Shown: positions 35,032 to 43,915, counted from the first letter of the stretch. The stretch: DNA of 64,000 nucleotides from Marinihelvus sp942491555 (GCA_942491555.1 CALOBN010000002.1:1-64000), one strand, 5' to 3'. The notes: a model not told the origin generated them from the letters alone. Numbers and translations: made by a program.

Positions 35032-35052
35032 CAACCACCGCTGAAGGTGCCC

Positions 35053-36966
35053 ATGATGATGTTCACATTACGCCTGCTTGCTGTTTCCGCAACCGCGCTG
35101 CTACTCGCCTGCTCACAGGACAGTGTCGATTCAGGGGCTGAACCAGGTGGCCCGGCCACGGGGACAGCGATGGCAGAAAACGTGCATCCCGGTCAGGCTC
35201 CCTATGAGGCCAAGTGTGCCGCCTGCCATGACAAGGCGGTTTACAAGGCGCCAAGTCGCCTGTTCCTTGCCATGCTGGGTCCGCAGAATGTTCTGCATGC
35301 CATGACCGACGGGCCGATGCGCGCCCAGGCTGCGGGTCTGTCAGAAAAGCAGAAAGAGGCGGTTGCCGAATACCTGACAGGTCAGAGCCTGGCAGATGCA
35401 GCAGACCTGCCGCAGGCGCCACTGTGTGAAGACAGCCCTTTCGACGCCAGCATCACCCCGGCCTCGCTGGGCTGGGGCGTGGATGCAGGTAACAGCCGCT
35501 TTCAGCCGCTCGAGACGGGTGGCCTGGATCTGGATGCGCTGCGCGATCTTGAAGTGAAATGGGCCTTTGCTTATCCCAATGCCATCCAGGCCAGGTCGCA
35601 GCCTGCCAGTGGGGGCGGGGCCATTTATTTTGGCAGCCAGGACGGTACAGTCAGGGCCCTTGATGCCAAGACGGGTTGTCAGCGCTGGTCTTTCAAGGCC
35701 GGTGGCGAGGTGCGCAATGCCATCGTAATGTCGCCCTGGGATGCAGGCGAGCTCGAAGCGCCACCCACATTGTATTTTGGCGATATTGTCGCCCGTGTTT
35801 ACGCGGTTGATGCGCGCACCGGTCAGTTGCGGTGGTCGAAAAAGGTCGGCGAGCATCGTGACGCGACCATGACGGGCGCTGCGGCCCTGCATGACGGCCT
35901 GTTGTATGTGCCCCTGTCCTCCCTGGAAGTGGTACCCGCCGCGAATCCCGACTACGCCTGCTGTACTTTCCGCGGCGCGGTGGTTGCACTCAATGCGGCC
36001 ACCGGCGAGGAGGTATGGCGGACCCATACCATTGACGAAGAGCCCCGCAAAACCGGTACCAACCGCGCCGGCACAGACATTCTTGCGCCCTCCGGTGCGC
36101 CGGTGTGGAACAGCCCGACGATCGACCCCGTGCGCGGACGTCTGTACGTCGGCACCGGCGAGAACTATTCCTCGCCGGCGGACGGGAATTCTGACGCCAT
36201 CATCGCGATGGACCTGGTGACCGGCGAAAAACTCTGGGTTAGTCAGCAAACCGAGGATGATGCCTGGAATACGGCCTGCCTCAGCGACTACACGGACGAC
36301 GATGCCAATTGCCCGGAGGAAAACGGCCCGGATTATGACTTCGGATCGTCACCCATGCTGCTCACCCTGCCGGATGGCAGCGATGTTGTCGTCGGTGGTC
36401 AGAAATCCGGTGGCGTCATGGCGCTCAACCCGGACACCGGTGAGGTGTTGTGGAAGATCCAGGTAGGACGCGGTGGCGTGCAGGGCGGGATTCACTTTGG
36501 CATGGCCGCAGAAGGCGCACGCGCCTATATCCCAATCAACGACATGATCTATCCGGAAGATGCCGTGCGCTATGGCGACAAGCGTCCTCCGCGCCCCGGG
36601 CTTTACGCGCTTGATGTGACCAATGGAGACATTCTCTGGTCCGCGCCGGCGGTAGATGTCTGTGGTGACCTGGAAAATTGCGACCCCGGTATCTCGCATG
36701 CGATTGCGGCAGTTCCCGGTGCTGTCGTGGCCGGTTATCTTGACGGTCGCCTGCGCGTTCATGATGCGAGCGACGGCGCGGTGGTCTGGGAGCTGAACAC
36801 GCTGCAGGAATTCGACACCGTCTCCGGTGTTAAGGCGAGTGGGGGTTCATTCAGCGGTGGCGGCGGTCTGGTCGCCGACGGCATGATTTACATGAACTCC
36901 GGCTACGGCCTGTACGGACATATGCCGGGTAATGTGCTGCTGGCGCTCGGCCCGCGGGACGACTGA
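35053..36966 (+). CDS. PQQ-dependent dehydrogenase with N-terminal cytochrome c domain
   Basis: About 637 residues, exported as a probable lipoprotein (LLLACSQ). Residues about 50-115 form a cytochrome c domain with one haem site CAACH. The remainder is an eight-bladed PQQ beta-propeller with repeats such as GSQDGTVRALDAKTGCQRW, GVMALNPDTGEVLWK and GLYALDVTNGDILW. The layout (haem first, then propeller) and blade sequences resemble polyvinyl-alcohol-dehydrogenase-type enzymes that oxidise secondary alcohols. The substrate is unknown. Start is ATG 35053 or a GTG two codons earlier. It lies in the same operon as E2. Confidence 0.88.
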   Translation: MMMFTLRLLAVSATALLLACSQDSVDSGAEPGGPATGTAMAENVHPGQAPYEAKCAACHDKAVYKAPSRLFLAMLGPQNVLHAMTDGPMRAQAAGLSEKQKEAVAEYLTGQSLADAADLPQAPLCEDSPFDASITPASLGWGVDAGNSRFQPLETGGLDLDALRDLEVKWAFAYPNAIQARSQPASGGGAIYFGSQDGTVRALDAKTGCQRWSFKAGGEVRNAIVMSPWDAGELEAPPTLYFGDIVARVYAVDARTGQLRWSKKVGEHRDATMTGAAALHDGLLYVPLSSLEVVPAANPDYACCTFRGAVVALNAATGEEVWRTHTIDEEPRKTGTNRAGTDILAPSGAPVWNSPTIDPVRGRLYVGTGENYSSPADGNSDAIIAMDLVTGEKLWVSQQTEDDAWNTACLSDYTDDDANCPEENGPDYDFGSSPMLLTLPDGSDVVVGGQKSGGVMALNPDTGEVLWKIQVGRGGVQGGIHFGMAAEGARAYIPINDMIYPEDAVRYGDKRPPRPGLYALDVTNGDILWSAPAVDVCGDLENCDPGISHAIAAVPGAVVAGYLDGRLRVHDASDGAVVWELNTLQEFDTVSGVKASGGSFSGGGGLVADGMIYMNSGYGLYGHMPGNVLLALGPRDD

Positions 36967-36971
36967 TCAGC

Positions 36972-37460
36972 TTGCCGGAAAGCCCCGAAAATCGAATCGA
37001 ACCTTTCCGTTACTGGGAAGACATCGAGCCGGGCGAACGCTTCACGTCGCGCAGGCAAACCATCACCGAGCAGGAAATCGTAGAGTTCGCGACGCGCTAC
37101 GACCCCCAGTATTTCCACATGGACCCGGTTGCTGCCCGCAACAGTATTTTTGGCGAGGTGGTGGCCTCCGGCGTGCATAACCTGGCCATCTGGCGTCAGC
37201 TCGATCACGAGATTACCGGTGATATCCGCTGGATCTGCGGTGTAGCCTGGGACGATTTTCGGTGGAAGCGTGCGCTGCGGGCAGGGGATACGGTCTTCGT
37301 GACAGCCGAGTGCCTGTCCAAGCGACCCTCGCGTTCTGATGAGGGGCGCGGTATTGCCGTCTATCGCTATGCCATGATCAACCAGGATGGAGCGGAAATT
37401 TTCCGCATGGACAGCACCAACCTGGTTGAACGGCGGCCCGAAGACTGGTCAGAGAACTGA
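36972..37460 (+). CDS. MaoC-like acyl dehydratase
   Basis: Hot-dog-fold protein of 162 residues of the MaoC/(R)-hydratase family. It shows YWEDIEPGERFTSRRQTIT, the hydratase strand DPQYFHMDPVAA with the catalytic Asp-His, IFGEVVASGVHNLAIWRQL, and the later strand RALRAGDTVFVTAECL. It probably hydrates a 2-enoyl-CoA in the pathway. The only start in reach is TTG 36972, five bases after the previous stop. Last gene of the operon starting at 28141. Confidence 0.85.
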   Translation: MPESPENRIEPFRYWEDIEPGERFTSRRQTITEQEIVEFATRYDPQYFHMDPVAARNSIFGEVVASGVHNLAIWRQLDHEITGDIRWICGVAWDDFRWKRALRAGDTVFVTAECLSKRPSRSDEGRGIAVYRYAMINQDGAEIFRMDSTNLVERRPEDWSEN

Positions 37461-37479
37461 CCGGGCGGCACCAGGCCCG

Positions 37480-37776
37480 TCAGGCGATGTGCCCAAAAAA
37501 CTGGAGATCCATCTCACCTTCTACGCAGTCCAGGATCGGTGGTACCAGGGCGTGATGGAAGTCCGCCTCCTGGTGGAATTGGAAAGCAGCCTGGTCAGCG
37601 AAGCGGGCATAGACCACGTACTTGTTGCCGTCTTCCGTGTGGCGGATTACGTCGTAAACCAGCAGTCCGGGCTCTTTTTCGTGGGAAATTTCCGAGAGTT
37701 CGGTTTGCAGTCGCTCAAAATCCGCCTCGCGCCCCCTGGCTACATTCAATGTCGCAATAAAAACAATCTGGCTCAT
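37480..37776 (-). CDS. Antibiotic-biosynthesis-monooxygenase (ABM) domain protein 1
   Basis: A 98-residue ferredoxin-like alpha/beta protein with the ABM pattern: IVFIATLNVARGREADFERLQTEL, EPGLLVYDVIRHTED, YVVYARFADQAAFQFHQEADFH. Such proteins are dimeric; some are cofactor-free oxygenases and others auxiliary. Its ATG overlaps the acyl-CoA synthetase stop as ATGA. It converges with the MaoC gene. Confidence 0.82.
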   Translation of the reverse strand: MSQIVFIATLNVARGREADFERLQTELSEISHEKEPGLLVYDVIRHTEDGNKYVVYARFADQAAFQFHQEADFHHALVPPILDCVEGEMDLQFFGHIA

Positions 37777-39422
37777 AGTCCCAGTTCCTCTTTAATCTGA
37801 TCCTGCAGTCTGAATTTCTGAATCTTGGTGGATGAGGTCGGCCATTCATTGACGAAACGCACGTGCCTGGGCACCTTGAAACCGGCGATGCGTGCTTTGC
37901 AGAAGGCGATAAGCTCTGCCTCATCGGTTTGCTTACCGGTTTCGAGTTCGATGAATGCCACGGGCACCTCGATCAGGCGTGGGTCAGGTACCGGCACCAC
38001 CTGGGCCAGCTTCACGGCCTCGTGTGCCTGCAGGCAGCTTTCGATTTCCACCGCGGCAACATTCTCACCGCCGACCTTGAGCATATCGCGCAGGCGGCCG
38101 TGGAACATCAACTGGCCGTCCTCATCGATGGAGACCATATCGCCGGAGTGGAACCAGCCTTCGCTGTCCAGCGCCTCGCCGGTCTTGCCGGGAGACTTGT
38201 AGTATTCGCTAAACGTCGAATAGCCCCGAATCCACGCTTCTCCGCGCTCGCCGACGGCACATTCCTTGCCGGTCTCCGGATCCATGGCTTTCACTTCGAG
38301 CCCGGAAAGGGGTACACCCAGGCGTTGAAAACGCTGGTCCTCAGAATCATCCAGACGACTGGTTGTCACCGTGCCGGCGGTTTCGGTCATGCCAAACGTA
38401 CCGACAAACACCGCGTTGGGCAGCGCCTTTTTCATTTTTGCGGCAATTTCCGGTGGCTGAACCGCGAAATTCGCATTCATCAGTTTGACCCGCGACAGGT
38501 CGGTTTTCTCGAAATCAGGATGGTCGACCAGGTCGGACATGATCGTCCAGAAGCACGGGTAGGTTGCGGTGACTTGCTCTTCTTCCATCATCCGCAGGGC
38601 CTCGCCGGCCTGGAAGTAACCCATGGTGACGTAGGTGCCGTAGCGGCTGAAAATGCTCACCAGTGGCAGGATGGCAGCAATATGAAACATGGGCAGCGGT
38701 GACCAGAAACTATCGTCCCGTCCCAACTCGTAGCGTTCGGCCAGGGCAGCACTGTTACGCACGATGGCCTCGTGCGGAATCATGCAGCCCTTGGGGTTTG
38801 CGGTGGTCCCGGAGGTGTACAGAATCAGCGCGGTACTGCCCAGGCGCACCTGCAGGCGAGCCAGGTGCAGGGCCGCTGCATCGCCATCGCTGGCGCGGGC
38901 CTTGAATTCAGCCTCGCTGAGCATGGCGTCCTGCGCAGAGTCGCCGTGAACAATGATGTTTCTCAGCAGCGGTGCTGCACGCAGTTTCAACGCCTCTGCG
39001 TCCTGGCCTGCCAGGTCAGGGAATGCCTGGTTCAGGCGCTCAACAAAATTCACCGCCTCGGCAATTTTATCGGTCGTGATCAGGGCCTTGAGATCCGCAT
39101 TCTCAACAACATAAGCCAACTCCGGCGGTTGATAACGCGCATTAATCGGCACGGTCACCGCGCCCAGCAGGGCAATGGCAAACATGGATTCGACAAAATC
39201 CATACCAGTCGGCAGCAGCAGCCCGACATGATCGCCCGCCCGGATTCCCAGCGCCTGCAGCGCCAGTGCCCTGGTCATGGCGCGATCACGAAGCTCGCCA
39301 TAGGTTGCCCGCCGGTGCGGCAGGACGATGGCCAGGTGGTCCGGCCGTTCATCGGCGGCATGTAAAAGCAAATCGCCCAGGCTGGTCGCCCGCAAGCGAA
39401 TATCAGAGATGGCTTTGCTCAT
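37773..39422 (-). CDS. AMP-forming acyl-CoA synthetase
   Basis: ANL-superfamily enzyme of 549 residues that activates a carboxylic acid to its CoA thioester through an acyl-adenylate. Motifs are ALILYTSGTTANPKGCM (P-loop), VGTFGMTETAG, GWFHSGDMVSIDEDGQLMFHGRLRDMLKVGGENV and the C-terminal catalytic Lys region TKIQKFRL. It is similar in layout to cyclohexanecarboxylate/crotonobetaine-type ligases. It lies nine bases after ABM protein 2 and overlaps ABM protein 1. Confidence 0.92.
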   Translation of the reverse strand: MSKAISDIRLRATSLGDLLLHAADERPDHLAIVLPHRRATYGELRDRAMTRALALQALGIRAGDHVGLLLPTGMDFVESMFAIALLGAVTVPINARYQPPELAYVVENADLKALITTDKIAEAVNFVERLNQAFPDLAGQDAEALKLRAAPLLRNIIVHGDSAQDAMLSEAEFKARASDGDAAALHLARLQVRLGSTALILYTSGTTANPKGCMIPHEAIVRNSAALAERYELGRDDSFWSPLPMFHIAAILPLVSIFSRYGTYVTMGYFQAGEALRMMEEEQVTATYPCFWTIMSDLVDHPDFEKTDLSRVKLMNANFAVQPPEIAAKMKKALPNAVFVGTFGMTETAGTVTTSRLDDSEDQRFQRLGVPLSGLEVKAMDPETGKECAVGERGEAWIRGYSTFSEYYKSPGKTGEALDSEGWFHSGDMVSIDEDGQLMFHGRLRDMLKVGGENVAAVEIESCLQAHEAVKLAQVVPVPDPRLIEVPVAFIELETGKQTDEAELIAFCKARIAGFKVPRHVRFVNEWPTSSTKIQKFRLQDQIKEELGL

Positions 39423-39431
39423 GCGTCCGGC

Positions 39432-39722
39432 TCAGTCGAGGTGTTCAAGAAACTCGCGAACGTAGGTACCGTCCAGGCACTCAACCAGCGGTGGCGCGAG
39501 CTCGTGGAAATGCGCTGTGTCGCGGTGCGCTTCTTCTGCTGCAGCATCGACAAACGATTCATAAACCGCATAACCCAGCTCGGTTTCCGGCAAGCGAAAG
39601 AACTCGTAGCCCACGCAACCGGGCTCATTGGCGCGAACCTTGTCAGTGAGCGCTTTGGCCAGCCGTTCAAACTCAGCTTCTTTGCCGGGCTTTACCGTCA
39701 TACGGGCGATGAATGTCATCAT
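39432..39722 (-). CDS. Antibiotic-biosynthesis-monooxygenase (ABM) domain protein 2
   Basis: A 96-residue ABM-fold protein: MTFIARMTVKPGKEAEFERLAKAL, EPGCVGYEFFRLPE, YAVYESFVDAAAEEAHRDTAHF. ATG 39722 is preferred because GGGAGA lies about seven bases upstream; a longer frame exists. It is the first gene leftward from the 39797 operator. With ABM protein 1 it brackets the acyl-CoA synthetase. Confidence 0.82.
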   Translation of the reverse strand: MMTFIARMTVKPGKEAEFERLAKALTDKVRANEPGCVGYEFFRLPETELGYAVYESFVDAAAEEAHRDTAHFHELAPPLVECLDGTYVREFLEHLD

Positions 39723-39796
39723 GAGCGTTCTCCCAGTGGCGTCTGTGCGCCATACAGCAAGCAATTGGACATGGTAGCACCGGCCCTTTTTTATAT

Positions 39797-39814
39797 AAAC
39801 AGTCCTGACTGTTT
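39797..39814. promoter_or_regulatory. 18-bp palindromic operator, copy 2
   Basis: AAACAGTCCTGACTGTTT, arms identical to copies 1 and 3, centred between the divergent ABM protein 2 and Rieske ferredoxin genes. It is immediately next to TATATAA, which could serve as a leftward -10 region. Confidence 0.8.
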
Positions 39815-39869
39815 TTTTCTTTGTGCCTCACTGCTAGACTCGCCAATCCGTCAATGAAGAACCCGATTC

Positions 39870-40211
39870 ATGCCTGATTCGTCATTTGTCGATGTCGCCC
39901 CCGAGGCCGACATTCCGGAAAAAGGATTCCGCTGCTTCCGCGTGCACGACGTGGCCATTGTGCTGTGCCGCTTTCGCGATGAAGTTTTTGCCTTGGAGAA
40001 TCTCTGCTCGCACGCCCTCGCGACCTTCGACGAAGGCCGCATGCGAGGCTATCGCCTGATGTGCCCCCTCCACGGAGCCACTTTCGATATCCGCGACGGC
40101 TCCGTCACCGGCGCCCCCGCCACCCGCCCCATCAAATCCTTCCCGGTCCGCATCACCAACGGCACCATCTCCGTCGATATCACCGAAGCAGAACCAACCC
40201 CGGAATTCTGA
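39870..40211 (+). CDS. Rieske-type [2Fe-2S] ferredoxin
   Basis: A 113-residue soluble Rieske protein. The cluster motifs are CSHALA and, 20 residues later, CPLHGATFD; the fold ends ... RPIKSFPVRITNGTISV. It carries electrons to a Rieske oxygenase, making it a second, different ferredoxin for this cluster. It is transcribed away from operator copy 2 as a single gene and is followed by the palindromic element at 40251. Confidence 0.92.
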   Translation: MPDSSFVDVAPEADIPEKGFRCFRVHDVAIVLCRFRDEVFALENLCSHALATFDEGRMRGYRLMCPLHGATFDIRDGSVTGAPATRPIKSFPVRITNGTISVDITEAEPTPEF

Positions 40212-40250
40212 TTTTCTTTCCGATAGAAATTCGCCTATAGGAAGTATCCC

Positions 40251-40466
40251 GGCTGGCGCTACCCCCCTGGTCTCAGACCCACGCGCAACGGCTTCATTCA
40301 CTTACTCCTCGCGCTGCGCGCAAGCCGTGCGCTCATTCCCGCCTGCGCTGTGAATACATCCCTGTAGGCTCGGGTTCGGCATGGCCCAGGCCAGCCTCTC
40401 GACCGGTTCCCGGTCTCACCTTCTCCATGCCTCACACGGTCTGAGACCAGGGGGGTAACGCCAGCC
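40251..40466 (-). repeat. Palindromic repeat unit E
   Basis: 216 bp closed by 29-bp inverted arms (40251-40279 and 40438-40466) with one mismatch. The core on the minus strand contains GCCGAACCCGAGCCTACAGG, shared with unit F, and a GGCAT/ATGCC hairpin whose loop carries the 47-bp module. Confidence 0.85.
40381..40427 (-). repeat. 47-bp hairpin module, copy in unit E
   Basis: Reverse complement of the module at 11689-11735, with two differences. In unit F the same hairpin is present without the module (GGCATGGATGCC), so this looks like an insertion into, or loss from, the hairpin loop. Confidence 0.8.
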
Positions 40467-40733
40467 TCGGGTCCCTTAGATGGCATCTTTCTCTCTTGCA
40501 AGGCTTCCGACATCTAGGTTGTCTCTTATTCGCGAATCGAGCTCACGGTCGCCTCGGGGCTTGGTCTGTTTTTCCTTTGCGAAGAGAGGTTGACGCCCGT
40601 TACCCCCTTACCGCGTTTCCTGAATGCTAACGAGGAAAAAAAGTGTGGGAGCGTAGGAAGGTTCCGGGTGCACATAAGGCTTTGGGGAGGTATTTGGTAG
40701 GCAGGGTCGTGGTCGTCATGCGGGAGAGGAGGG

Positions 40734-40827
40734 CGGGTCCGGGCTGATCAGAACCGTGTGAGGCATGGATGCCGAACCCGAGCCTACAGGGACGTATTTA
40801 CGGCGGGTTCTGATCAGCCCGGACCCG
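40734..40827 (+). repeat. Palindromic repeat unit F
   Basis: 94 bp with perfect 22-bp inverted arms (40734-40755 and 40806-40827; CGGGTCCGGGCTGATCAGAA at the left). The 50-bp core contains GGCATGGATGCC and GAACCCGAGCCTACAGGGAC. Confidence 0.88.
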
Positions 40828-40872
40828 ACCGACCCACACTTACAACAAGAGCACTGCTCGCAAAAACCGCTA

Positions 40873-41388
40873 TCAACCCCGTATTGGATCTGAACCATCC
40901 CAATCGGCGGCTTTGGATTTCATGTAGTCAAAAGCGCTTCGAGCCCCGGCGTCTACCTCGATGAGTTCCAGCATGGTGCCGTTGTGGAAGATGGTGTCGA
41001 CGTAGGCGAAGTTGATGCCGGCTGCGGTGCGGCCCTGCTGGACGATTTTTTTGCGCAGATCGTGTTCGTCCAGGGTGGCTTGCAGGTCGTCGATGAGGAC
41101 GCCCATGTGTTGCAGGCCGGGTTCATTGTTGGCGAGGAATTCGGTGTAGATGCTGGGCGCGTCGTTGTATTGCTGGACAAGTTCGATTTGCTGATCGCCG
41201 GTATAGGCGATGGCAACGCCCATGTCGATGTCGACCGGCTCGCCGCGGAATTCGCACCACTCGAATTCGATGTGATCCATCAGGAAGAAGGGGCCGACGC
41301 CCATGACGTTGATCCAGTGCCCGGCAGCGGCGCGCCAGTCGTGCACTGCATAGCCGTTTTGCAGGATGGGTCCGAAAAAGCGGCTCAT
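40873..41388 (-). CDS. VOC-family (glyoxalase/dioxygenase-fold) protein
   Basis: A 171-residue vicinal-oxygen-chelate protein: GYAVHDWRAAAGHWINVMGVGPFF at the N-terminus, IELVQQYNDAPSIY with a possible metal Glu, LQHMGVLIDDL with His and a C-terminal TMLELIEVD with Glu. The family includes extradiol dioxygenases, epimerases and glyoxalases; the exact reaction is not evident. It lies one base after the acyl-CoA dehydrogenase stop and is thus co-transcribed. Confidence 0.82.
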   Translation of the reverse strand: MSRFFGPILQNGYAVHDWRAAAGHWINVMGVGPFFLMDHIEFEWCEFRGEPVDIDMGVAIAYTGDQQIELVQQYNDAPSIYTEFLANNEPGLQHMGVLIDDLQATLDEHDLRKKIVQQGRTAAGINFAYVDTIFHNGTMLELIEVDAGARSAFDYMKSKAADWDGSDPIRG

Positions 41389-41389
41389 G

Positions 41390-42550
41390 TCAGGCCCTCT
41401 GGTTAAACCGCCGCCCGACCATGGCGCTGGCGATATTTACTTTCTGGATGTCGATAGCGCCACCGGCAATGCCCCAGCCCCAGGCGTCGCGAAAGCGGCG
41501 TTCCATGGGGTATTCCTTGGAGTACCCGTAGCCACCCATCAATTGCAGGGCGTTGCCCGTCACCGTGCGCGAAATCTCGTTGGCGAAGCACTTGGCCACG
41601 CTGGAATTCATGATGCTCGGAAAGCCCTGCTCCGCGTCGACGGCCGCGCGCCAGATCAGCAGTCGCGAGGCTTCGACCTGCATCTGCATTTCCGCGAGTT
41701 TGAGCTGCACGGCCTGGAAATCCACGATGGGTTTGCCAAATTGTTCACGTTCCTGCACATAGCTGGTTACATCTTCCAGGGCCGCGGATGCCTGGGCCAG
41801 CGCCATGGTGGCATTGCCGCAGCGCTCCAGATCAAAGGCGCCCATCAGCTTTTTGAACCCCCCGGCGCCAACCACGACATTTTTCACGGGCACGCGAACA
41901 TTGTCGAAAAACAGGTCGGAGGAGGGAATGCCGCGAAAACCCATCAGGTGCTCCGGGCGCCCGAAGGTCAGGCCTGCGGCATCCTTTTCAACATACACGG
42001 CACCGATGGACCGCGCGCCGGGTTCATCACTCATACGGCAGTACACCACGTATCCGTCCGCATGGCCGCCGCCGGAACACCAGCGCTTGGAGCCGTTAAG
42101 CACGACTTCATCGCCCTCAATCACGGCGTTGGTTTTCAGATCGGTCAGCGCAGACCCGGCTGCCGGTTCGGACATGGCAATCGCGACCAGTTTCTCACCG
42201 CGACATACCTGGGGCACCAGTTCTTCAGCCAGTTCCCGGTTGGCAAATTTTTCAATCGCGCGAATCGGGCCAACACAAGACTCAAAGACCGGAAAGCCCA
42301 CCGCGGAGGAAACCTTGCCCAGCTCTTCAATGACAAGCAAAGCCTCGATGTTGCCCAGGCCCAGGCCGCCCAGCTCCTCACTGATGTTGATTCCCAGGTA
42401 GCCCATATCCGCGAACTCTTTTACCAGTTCATGGCTTGGCGGCTCACCGGTTTCTTCAATGGTTTCAGCCAGGGGCAGGAGTCTTTCGGCCGCATAGCGG
42501 CGGACGCTTTCCTGCAGTTCTTTCTGTTCTTCGCTCAGTTGAAAATCCAT
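41390..42550 (-). CDS. Acyl-CoA dehydrogenase
   Basis: Flavoprotein of 386 residues. It shows MDFQLSEEQKELQESVRRYA, AIAMSEPAAGSALTDLKT (flavin contact), VLNGSKRWCSGGGHADGYVV, and the C-terminal GNALQLMGGYGYSKEYPMERRFRDAWG. The order is that of short/medium-chain acyl-CoA dehydrogenases, also used on ring-derived acyl-CoAs. It is divergent from the CoA-transferase gene (122-base gap) and leads the VOC gene. Confidence 0.92.
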   Translation of the reverse strand: MDFQLSEEQKELQESVRRYAAERLLPLAETIEETGEPPSHELVKEFADMGYLGINISEELGGLGLGNIEALLVIEELGKVSSAVGFPVFESCVGPIRAIEKFANRELAEELVPQVCRGEKLVAIAMSEPAAGSALTDLKTNAVIEGDEVVLNGSKRWCSGGGHADGYVVYCRMSDEPGARSIGAVYVEKDAAGLTFGRPEHLMGFRGIPSSDLFFDNVRVPVKNVVVGAGGFKKLMGAFDLERCGNATMALAQASAALEDVTSYVQEREQFGKPIVDFQAVQLKLAEMQMQVEASRLLIWRAAVDAEQGFPSIMNSSVAKCFANEISRTVTGNALQLMGGYGYSKEYPMERRFRDAWGWGIAGGAIDIQKVNIASAMVGRRFNQRA

Positions 42551-42672
42551 GCGCTTGAATGAGTTCCAGGTTGGGTTGGGTAAAAACTGTGTCAGAAGCC
42601 CCTGTGCAGAACGCGTGGTTCAGCACGGGACGGCGGGTATACTCTTAGCCCGTTCAATTCGGGGTTTTCCTT

Positions 42673-43845
42673 TTGCAAGATCTTTTGAAGGGTGTTCGGG
42701 TCCTGGATTTCGGCCGTTACGTGGCCGGTCCCTATTGTGCCACCTTGCTGGGTTATCTCGGCGCGGATGTGATCCGCGTGGAGCGCGCCGGCGGCGGTGA
42801 AGACCGTTTTATTGCGCCCTTCGGGGACAGCCAGACGGGCGGCCTGTTTATGCAAACCGCTTGCAACAAACGCTCCCTCGCGCTGAATTTTCGCGCGCCA
42901 GGCGCTGCGGAGGTTGTCAGGCGCCTGGTCAAAACCGCGGATGTCGTCGTGGTTAACCTGCCGCCTGCGGCGCTGAAGCGCATGAATCTTGACTGGGAGC
43001 GTGTTCACGCGCTGAACCCACGGGCTGTCCTGTGCACCCAGACCGCCTTTGGCAGCCAGGGCCCTCTGGCAGAAAAGGGCGGCTTTGATGGTGTCGCCCA
43101 GGCCATGTCCGGCGCCATGTATATGACCGGAACACCGCAAGAGCCGGTTAAATCGGCGGCCCCCTATGTGGATTTTTCCACCGCGGTGATGAGCGCCATG
43201 GGCGTTCTCGCGGCGCTGATGGCGCGCCAGCAGACCGGGCTTGGTCAGCATGTGGAGTCGTCCTTGCTCGGCACGGCCATGGCGGTATTCGGTTCTCACC
43301 TGGCGGAGCAGGGCGCCCTGGGCACGAACCGTCAGCCGAGCGGTAACCGCGTGCAGACCTCCGGGCCATCGGATGTTTTTGCCACCCGCGACGGGCACGT
43401 GCTGACCCATGTTGTGGGTAATGGACTGTTCCGGCGTTGTGCGGAACTGCTGGAACAGCCGCAGTGGCTTGAGCGTCCCGACCTGCGCAGTGACCAGGGT
43501 CGTGGTGATGCGCGCGACGAACTCTGCGAAGCGATGCGGGCGTGGTGTGCGCAGCGCAGTACCGATGAGGCGCTGGAGGCCTTGCAGGCCGCAGGTATAC
43601 CGGCCGGGCCTGTGCTCGATCTTCAGCAGGCGCTGGATCAGCCGCAAGTGGCCGCCATGGAATTGTTTCAGAACATGAGCTTTCCGGGCTTTGACGGAAC
43701 CGCGCCGGTGGTTGATATGCCGCTGAAGTTCTCCGCGGGAAAAACGGGCATCAGGCAGCGTCCACCAACCCTCGGTGAACATAACGAGGAGTTGCTCACC
43801 GAGCTTGGTTTTAGCATTGATGAGATTAACGCGCTGGCACCTTGA
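42673..43845 (+). CDS. CaiB/BaiF-family CoA-transferase
   Basis: Class III CoA-transferase of 390 residues. It has GVRVLDFGRYVAGPYCATLLGYLGADVIRVE, FMQTACNKRSLALNFRAP, the catalytic Asp region (FGSQGPLAEKGGFDGVAQAMSG), and GQHVESSLLGTAMAVFG. The enzyme moves CoA between carboxylates, for example from succinyl-CoA to a pathway acid; bile-acid BaiF is a relative. The start is probably TTG 42673; no ATG lies in range and there is no strong ribosome-binding site. Confidence 0.88.
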   Translation: MQDLLKGVRVLDFGRYVAGPYCATLLGYLGADVIRVERAGGGEDRFIAPFGDSQTGGLFMQTACNKRSLALNFRAPGAAEVVRRLVKTADVVVVNLPPAALKRMNLDWERVHALNPRAVLCTQTAFGSQGPLAEKGGFDGVAQAMSGAMYMTGTPQEPVKSAAPYVDFSTAVMSAMGVLAALMARQQTGLGQHVESSLLGTAMAVFGSHLAEQGALGTNRQPSGNRVQTSGPSDVFATRDGHVLTHVVGNGLFRRCAELLEQPQWLERPDLRSDQGRGDARDELCEAMRAWCAQRSTDEALEALQAAGIPAGPVLDLQQALDQPQVAAMELFQNMSFPGFDGTAPVVDMPLKFSAGKTGIRQRPPTLGEHNEELLTELGFSIDEINALAP

Positions 43846-43915
43846 GCCCACGTCGGTCTGCACCATGAAATTACCCGTCAAGGCCTGCATGCGCTACCGG
43901 TTTCACTCCTAAAAA

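Larger units (their letters stand above)
40251..40827. mobile_element. Composite palindromic element 3 (units E and F with spacer)
   Basis: A 577-bp non-coding element. Unit E (40251-40466) and unit F (40734-40827) share a core in opposite orientation and enclose a 267-bp spacer. Sequence differs from the 11-kb and 51-kb elements, but the architecture (two arm-closed units facing opposite ways around a spacer) is the same. The spacer 40467-40733 contains no ORF that I can support. Confidence 0.6.

Noticed and set aside
41366..42562. 398-codon plus-strand ORF opposite the acyl-CoA dehydrogenase
   Set aside because: It is an antisense shadow; the minus-strand frame has clear acyl-CoA dehydrogenase motifs.
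42592..43890. 432-codon minus-strand ORF opposite the CoA-transferase
   Set aside because: Antisense shadow of a gene with clear CaiB/BaiF motifs; the ORF itself resembles no family.
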